In this document: positions 6,357 through 9,748 of the stretch, in pieces | Numbering within the stretch: the first letter of the stretch is position 1 | How the letters are laid out: the number at the start of each line of letters is the position of its first letter | Assembly: GCA_035279865.1 (NCBI GenBank) | Contig: DATEGY010000389.1 | Coordinates: 1 to 9,748 of the forward strand | DNA: 9,748 nt | Source: 40CM-2-70-7 sp035279865 | GTDB taxonomy: Bacteria > Gemmatimonadota > Gemmatimonadetes > Gemmatimonadales > GWC2-71-9 | Direction of reading: 5' to 3' | Translations under genes and position numbers: made by a program | The notes under the pieces: generated by a model | Databases searched by the model: none | What the model saw: the letters and a program-made list of their open reading frames with translations, nothing else | What the model was told of the DNA's origin: nothing

Positions 6357-6374
6357 TTGTGACCGATCTCACAA
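6357..6374. promoter_or_regulatory. Crp/Fnr-family binding site
   Basis: The sequence TTGTGA-CCGATC-TCACAA is a perfect inverted repeat and matches the Crp consensus core TGTGA-N6-TCACA. It lies between the nrdJ stop and zinc-ribbon gene B. Its centre is 28.5 bp from the first base of the -10-like TTAAAT and about 42 bp from the presumed transcription start, close to the class II activator position of -41.5. The regulator is inferred from consensus only; another Crp/Fnr-family member could bind. Confidence 0.6.
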
Positions 6375-6385
6375 TTTCCGGCGGA

Positions 6386-8863
6386 TCAGCCGCACTCACT
6401 GAAGCCGCAGACATGGCATTTGGCGCATCCTTCGATGAACGCCAGTTGCGAGCCGCAATCGGGGCACGCCCCGATGAAGTCCTGCGCCCCGTCCCCTTCC
6501 CGCATCCCGAGGGTCCCTTCCGCGCCGGTGATGATCTCGCGGGCCGGAACGCCCACGGACGGGCCGCCGGCGAGCAGGTCCTGCTGGATGCCGTGCTTTT
6601 CGTTCATCCACTTCTCGATGGCGATGCCGATGGCGTCCGGCACGGACATCACTTTGTTCGGTCCCAGGCCCACGATGCGGTCCGAGGAGATGCCGCGGAC
6701 CTGCCGGTGGATCTCCTTCATCGGGATGCCGGAGCGCAGGGCCAGTGAGATCAGCCGGCCCATGGCTTCGACGTCGGCCATGATCGGCGCGCCCGCCTTG
6801 CCCAGGGACATGAAGATCTCGAACGCCTGACCTTTGTCGTCTTCGGTGATGTTCACGTACATGGTGCCGAGCGGCGTCTCCACGCGGCGGGTGGTGCCGC
6901 GGAGCAGATCGGGACGCGAGCGCTTGGCGCGGCGCTGGAGGTTCTCCGCCTCGGCATCGTGCAGCTGGGCGCGCGTCCGCTCCAGCTCGGCCTCGAGCTC
7001 GGCGATGCGGCCCGCAGTCTCGGCCGCTTCACTCCGCGTGCCGGCTCCGCCCCCCGTCGCCCCCTGCTCCTGGACCTTCTTGGCGGTCGTCCCGGTCGAA
7101 AGCACCTGGCCCTCGCGCGCGCCGTCGCGGTACACGGTCACGCCCTTGCAGCCGAGCTTGAATGCGTCGCGGTAGATCTTCTCGACGTACTCCTCGGTGG
7201 CGTCGTTCGAGAAGTTGCAGGTCTTGGAGATCGCCGAGTCGGTGAACTCCTGGAACGCGGCCTGCATCTGGATGTGCCATTCGGGCGTCACGTCGTGGGC
7301 GGTGACGAACGTGCGCTGCCATTTGGCCGGCACGGCGTCGAAGTGGATGTTCCCCGCCTCGGCGATCTTCCGCATCAGCTCTTCGGAGTACCAGCCCTCG
7401 CGCTTGGCGATGGCGACGAACTGCTCGTTGACGTCGGGCATCAGGGCGCCCGCCTGGTTCCGGAGGAACGCGACGGCGAAGAGCGGCTCGATGCCGGACG
7501 AGCACCCCGAGATGATGGAGATGGTACCCGTGGGCGCCACGGTGGTGAGATTGCAGTTCCGGAGCTTCCGCATGGGTCGGACCCGCTCACCCTTGGGTCC
7601 GCGGGCGCAGGTGGCGTCGGGTCCCCAGATAGACTTCTCCCACTCGGCGAAGGGTCCACGCTCGAGGGCGAGCTTCTCCGACGCCACGAGCGACTCCTCC
7701 TCGATGAAGGCCATCATCTTCCTGCCGAGGGCCACGCCCTCGTCCGAGTTGTACGGGACGCCGAGCTCCACCAGGAGGTCGGCCCAGCCCATGACGCCCA
7801 GGCCGACGCGACGGATCCGCTTGGCCAGGTCGTCGATCTCGGGCAACGGGTACTTGTTGGCGTCGATGACGTTGTCGAGGAAATGCGTGCAGAGATGGAC
7901 CACCGTGCGCAGCCGGTCCCAGTCCACGTCGCCGTTCTTGACGAACAACCCGAGATTGATGGAGCCCAGGTTGCAGACGTCGTACGGGAGCAGGGGCTGC
8001 TCGCCGCAGGGATTGGTCGCCTCGTAGCTGCCGAGGTGCGGGACGGGATTGTAGTAGTTGGCGCGGTCGATGAAGTACACGCCGGGCTCGCCCGTCTGCC
8101 ATGCGCCGTGCACGATCTTCCGGAAGACTTCCCGTGCGTCGAGCTGCCCCACGACCTTCTTGGACTTCGGGTGGATCAGGTCGTAGCTCGATCCCGCTTC
8201 AACCGCCTGCATGAATGCATCGGTCACCGCCACCGAGATATTGAAGTTGGTGACCTGGGTCAGGTCTTCCTTGCAGGTGATGAAATCCATGATGTCGGGG
8301 TGGTCCACGCGCAGGATGCCCATGTTGGCACCGCGGCGGGTCCCGCCCTGCTTCACCACGTCCGTGGACGCGTCATAGAGCTTCATGAACGACACCGGCC
8401 CCGAGGCCACGCCCATGGTGGAGCGGACCACGTCATTTTTGGGACGGAGCCGGGAGAAGGAGAACCCGGTCCCGCCGCCCGACTGATGCACCAGCGCCAT
8501 GGCCCGCAGGGTGTCGTAGATGCCGCTCTTCCCGTTGGACAGGGCGTCTTCGACGGGAAGCACGAAGCAGGCGGACAGCTGCCCGAGGGGGCGGCCGGCG
8601 TTCATGAGGGTGGGCGAATTCGGCATCCAGACCCGCGTGGCCATCAGCTCGAAGAATGTCTCGGCCAGGCCGGCCACGGCCTTCTCCGAAGCGCCGTAGG
8701 TGGCGTCGGGAGCGGCGATGGTCCGGGCCACCCGCCAGAAGAGGTCTTCCGCCTTTTCGGTGGGTTTGCCGGCATCGTCCTTCACGAGATAGCGCTTCTC
8801 GAGAACGGTGAGGGCGTTGGCGCTCAGGTCGAGCGCGCTTTTGCGGGAATTGGAAGCAGTCAT
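6386..8863 (-). CDS. nrdJ: Class II (B12-dependent) ribonucleotide reductase
   Basis: An 825-residue adenosylcobalamin-dependent ribonucleotide reductase, which makes deoxyribonucleotides for DNA synthesis with or without oxygen. The catalytic barrel shows SACFVLPVEDAL with C99, NPCGE with the radical cysteine C286, and C297 eleven residues later in YDVCNLGSINL. This matches the C134/C322/C333 pattern known from Thermotoga maritima NrdJ. The substrate loop appears as NLTTVAPTGTISIISGCSSG (438-457). After about residue 590 comes a Gly-rich and charged linker with a likely coiled coil (about 615-648), then a TSCPD-like domain (about 658-755) in which the motif reads MSVPD. The tail has six cysteines: C800, C803, C813 and C816 probably bind zinc, while C819 and C824 probably act as the redox shuttle. 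No intein is present. The ATG at 8861-8863 follows GAGGGACGAG. No cobalamin riboswitch was recognised upstream. Confidence 0.97.
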   Translation of the reverse strand: MTASNSRKSALDLSANALTVLEKRYLVKDDAGKPTEKAEDLFWRVARTIAAPDATYGASEKAVAGLAETFFELMATRVWMPNSPTLMNAGRPLGQLSACFVLPVEDALSNGKSGIYDTLRAMALVHQSGGGTGFSFSRLRPKNDVVRSTMGVASGPVSFMKLYDASTDVVKQGGTRRGANMGILRVDHPDIMDFITCKEDLTQVTNFNISVAVTDAFMQAVEAGSSYDLIHPKSKKVVGQLDAREVFRKIVHGAWQTGEPGVYFIDRANYYNPVPHLGSYEATNPCGEQPLLPYDVCNLGSINLGLFVKNGDVDWDRLRTVVHLCTHFLDNVIDANKYPLPEIDDLAKRIRRVGLGVMGWADLLVELGVPYNSDEGVALGRKMMAFIEEESLVASEKLALERGPFAEWEKSIWGPDATCARGPKGERVRPMRKLRNCNLTTVAPTGTISIISGCSSGIEPLFAVAFLRNQAGALMPDVNEQFVAIAKREGWYSEELMRKIAEAGNIHFDAVPAKWQRTFVTAHDVTPEWHIQMQAAFQEFTDSAISKTCNFSNDATEEYVEKIYRDAFKLGCKGVTVYRDGAREGQVLSTGTTAKKVQEQGATGGGAGTRSEAAETAGRIAELEAELERTRAQLHDAEAENLQRRAKRSRPDLLRGTTRRVETPLGTMYVNITEDDKGQAFEIFMSLGKAGAPIMADVEAMGRLISLALRSGIPMKEIHRQVRGISSDRIVGLGPNKVMSVPDAIGIAIEKWMNEKHGIQQDLLAGGPSVGVPAREIITGAEGTLGMREGDGAQDFIGACPDCGSQLAFIEGCAKCHVCGFSECG

Positions 8864-9050
8864 GCGGGCTCGTCCCTCACGGTAAGAGCGTTACACAGAG
8901 CCTTAGGCGCTGAGATAGTTGATGGCGGCGTGCGCTCGGTGGAATCAGAAGCGCGGAGGCCCAAGGTAGGCGGGTCCAAACGCCCGAGCAAGCTCTCACA
9001 ACACCTTCGACAACATCGCGGGTCTTGACAATCAACATCACAAATCTGCC
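8864..9050. other. Gap upstream of nrdJ, no gene seen
   Basis: This region separates nrdJ from the carbonic anhydrase gene on the same strand. I found no coding sequence, no recognisable cobalamin riboswitch and no clear NrdR box. It has a short AT-richer part with the imperfect palindrome TTGACAATCAA (9025-9035) and a near-palindrome GCCTTAGGC (8900-8908). A promoter for nrdJ probably lies here but was not resolved. Confidence 0.5.
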
Positions 9051-9554
9051 TTACGGAGTTTTCAGAAGCGGGAACACCCCGCTCCGGTGACGTACCGCCT
9101 CCGCCACGTAGTGTTCCCAGGTGCCCCGAATGCGGGCAGTCAGCGCGTCATCCACCTGCCGCACCACCCGGCCCGGCACCCCCATCACGAGCGACCTTGG
9201 CGGAATCACCATCCCTTCCCGCACCACCGCGCCCGCGGCGATCACGCTCCCCGTCCCCACCACCACGTCGTTGAGGAGAATGCTGCCCATCCCGATCAGG
9301 CAGTCCTCCTCGATGGTGCACCCGTGGATGATGGCGCGGTGGCCGATCCCTACCCGGGCCCCGATGCGGGCCGGCTTCCCTTCATCTACATGAACGATGG
9401 TGCCGTCCTGAACGTTCGAGCACTCGCCCACCACGATCGGTGCCATGTCCCCCCGCAGGACGCACCCGTACCAGACGCTGGACTGGGGACCCAGCGTGAC
9501 GTCCCCCAGCACGGTGGCGCCGGGAGCGATGAAGGACGTGGGATGGAGGCTCAG
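9051..9554 (-). CDS. Gamma-class carbonic anhydrase family protein
   Basis: A left-handed beta-helix protein of the gamma carbonic anhydrase/YrdA group, 167 residues from the proposed start. The group interconverts CO2 and bicarbonate in active members, though many bacterial ones have no proven activity. Hexapeptide repeats run through most of the protein. The landmarks are VLRGDMAPI (R34, D36), NVQDGTIVH (Q49, H55) and GIGHRAIIHGC (H72, H77); the three histidines match the zinc ligands of the family. A GTG at 9510-9512 would give 153 residues but would remove HPTSFIAPGAT, the first rung found in nearly all relatives. No ATG, GTG or TTG lies in frame just upstream. A CTG at 9552-9554 restores the rung, overlaps the preceding stop as CTGA and has AGAAGG five bases upstream. 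I therefore favour CTG as the start. Confidence 0.88.
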   Translation of the reverse strand: MSLHPTSFIAPGATVLGDVTLGPQSSVWYGCVLRGDMAPIVVGECSNVQDGTIVHVDEGKPARIGARVGIGHRAIIHGCTIEEDCLIGMGSILLNDVVVGTGSVIAAGAVVREGMVIPPRSLVMGVPGRVVRQVDDALTARIRGTWEHYVAEAVRHRSGVFPLLKTP

Positions 9555-9748
9555 TTCTGCCTTCTGGGCACGAACGGCTGCTGGACCCAGGCATCCACCG
9601 GGGTTCCCGCTTTGAGCGCGGGCGTCCAGACGATGGACTTCGACATCTCCATCGCCTTGGTGGTGATGCTGTCCACATTCGAGGGCGAGAACAGCCGGGA
9701 CTCGATGGTCTGGCCCTCGGGCGACACGTGGACATACAGGATCGCGAG
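9551..9748 (-). CDS. TonB C-terminal-like protein, 3' end only
   Basis: The last 65 residues of a protein whose gene runs off the right edge of the window. The fragment contains LYVHVSPEGQTIESRLFSPS, then a helix-like stretch and IVWTPALKAGTPVDAWVQQPF. This is the usual beta-alpha-beta pattern of TonB C-terminal domains, in which the trunk Y.V...G and the W.PA...G.PV...V..PF parts recur. Such proteins pass energy from the inner membrane to outer membrane receptors, or serve as periplasmic TonB-like domains in other contexts. The N-terminal anchor and proline-rich spacer, which would decide this, lie outside the window. Its TGA stop overlaps the proposed CTG start of the carbonic anhydrase, so the two are probably co-translated. 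Confidence 0.75.
   Translation of the reverse strand, partial: LAILYVHVSPEGQTIESRLFSPSNVDSITTKAMEMSKSIVWTPALKAGTPVDAWVQQPFVPRRQN
9560..9565 (-). promoter_or_regulatory. Ribosome binding site deciding the carbonic anhydrase start
   Basis: AGAAGG on the minus strand lies within the end of the TonB-like gene, five bases before the CTG at 9554. The spacing is ideal for a Shine-Dalgarno and supports the unusual CTG start. Confidence 0.5.

Noticed and set aside
6357..6374. The TTGTGA/TCACAA palindrome as an nrdJ terminator
   Set aside because: The stem is only six pairs, mostly weak, and no U-tract follows on the minus strand. Its exact match to the Crp core fits an operator better.
6386..8863. 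Intein or frameshift in nrdJ
   Set aside because: The catalytic core reads through without a break and no splicing-type block interrupts the NPCGE or ATP/substrate motifs; the extra length is explained by the coiled-coil linker and C-terminal domains.
6959..9028. A 689-codon open frame on the plus strand opposite nrdJ
   Set aside because: It is antisense to a clear ribonucleotide reductase. The translation is dominated by Gly, Arg, Asp, His and Leu with no family motif, as expected from the shadow of a GC-rich gene.
9510..9512. GTG start for the carbonic anhydrase
   Set aside because: It would remove the conserved HPTSFIAPGAT rung and has no Shine-Dalgarno as good as the one before the CTG. 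It remains the fallback if CTG initiation is disproved.

Overview
The window is GC-rich, gene-dense chromosomal DNA from a bacterium that probably has an outer membrane, since a TonB-type C-terminal domain runs off the right edge. The gene mix (adenosylcobalamin-dependent ribonucleotide reductase, YtcJ-type amidohydrolase, PF16962-like ABC exporter, gamma carbonic anhydrase, Crp-type operator) would suit Gemmatimonadota or a similar soil or sediment lineage. That placement is inferred from general character, not from a marker gene.

Layout, left to right. (1) A complete YtcJ-like amidohydrolase on the minus strand (23-1588). (2) A gap of about 190 bp with two long inverted repeats. (3) A MarR-family regulator on the minus strand, diverging from a two-gene ABC exporter operon on the plus strand (ATPase, then permease, joined by a GTGA start/stop overlap). 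The space between them carries palindromes that look like the MarR operator, and the regulator's leader holds four tandem octamers. (4) A block in which two small paralogous zinc-ribbon proteins of a family I do not recognise (minus strand) flank a MOSC-domain protein (plus strand). A bidirectional hairpin terminator and a run of heptamer repeats lie between MOSC and the second zinc-ribbon gene. (5) A large class II ribonucleotide reductase gene, nrdJ (minus strand). (6) A gamma carbonic anhydrase gene whose start appears to be a CTG overlapping the stop of the next gene upstream. (7) The 3' end of that upstream gene, a TonB C-terminal-like protein cut by the window edge.

How the parts may work together: the MarR protein probably controls the exporter and perhaps itself. 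The TonB-like and carbonic anhydrase genes look translationally coupled, and nrdJ follows in the same direction. The second zinc-ribbon gene has a perfect Crp/Fnr-type palindrome (TTGTGA-N6-TCACAA) placed like a class II activator site over a -10-like hexamer, so it may be expressed separately from nrdJ. The least described element is the zinc-ribbon pair around MOSC. I see no CRISPR array, transposase, prophage gene, tRNA or rRNA.
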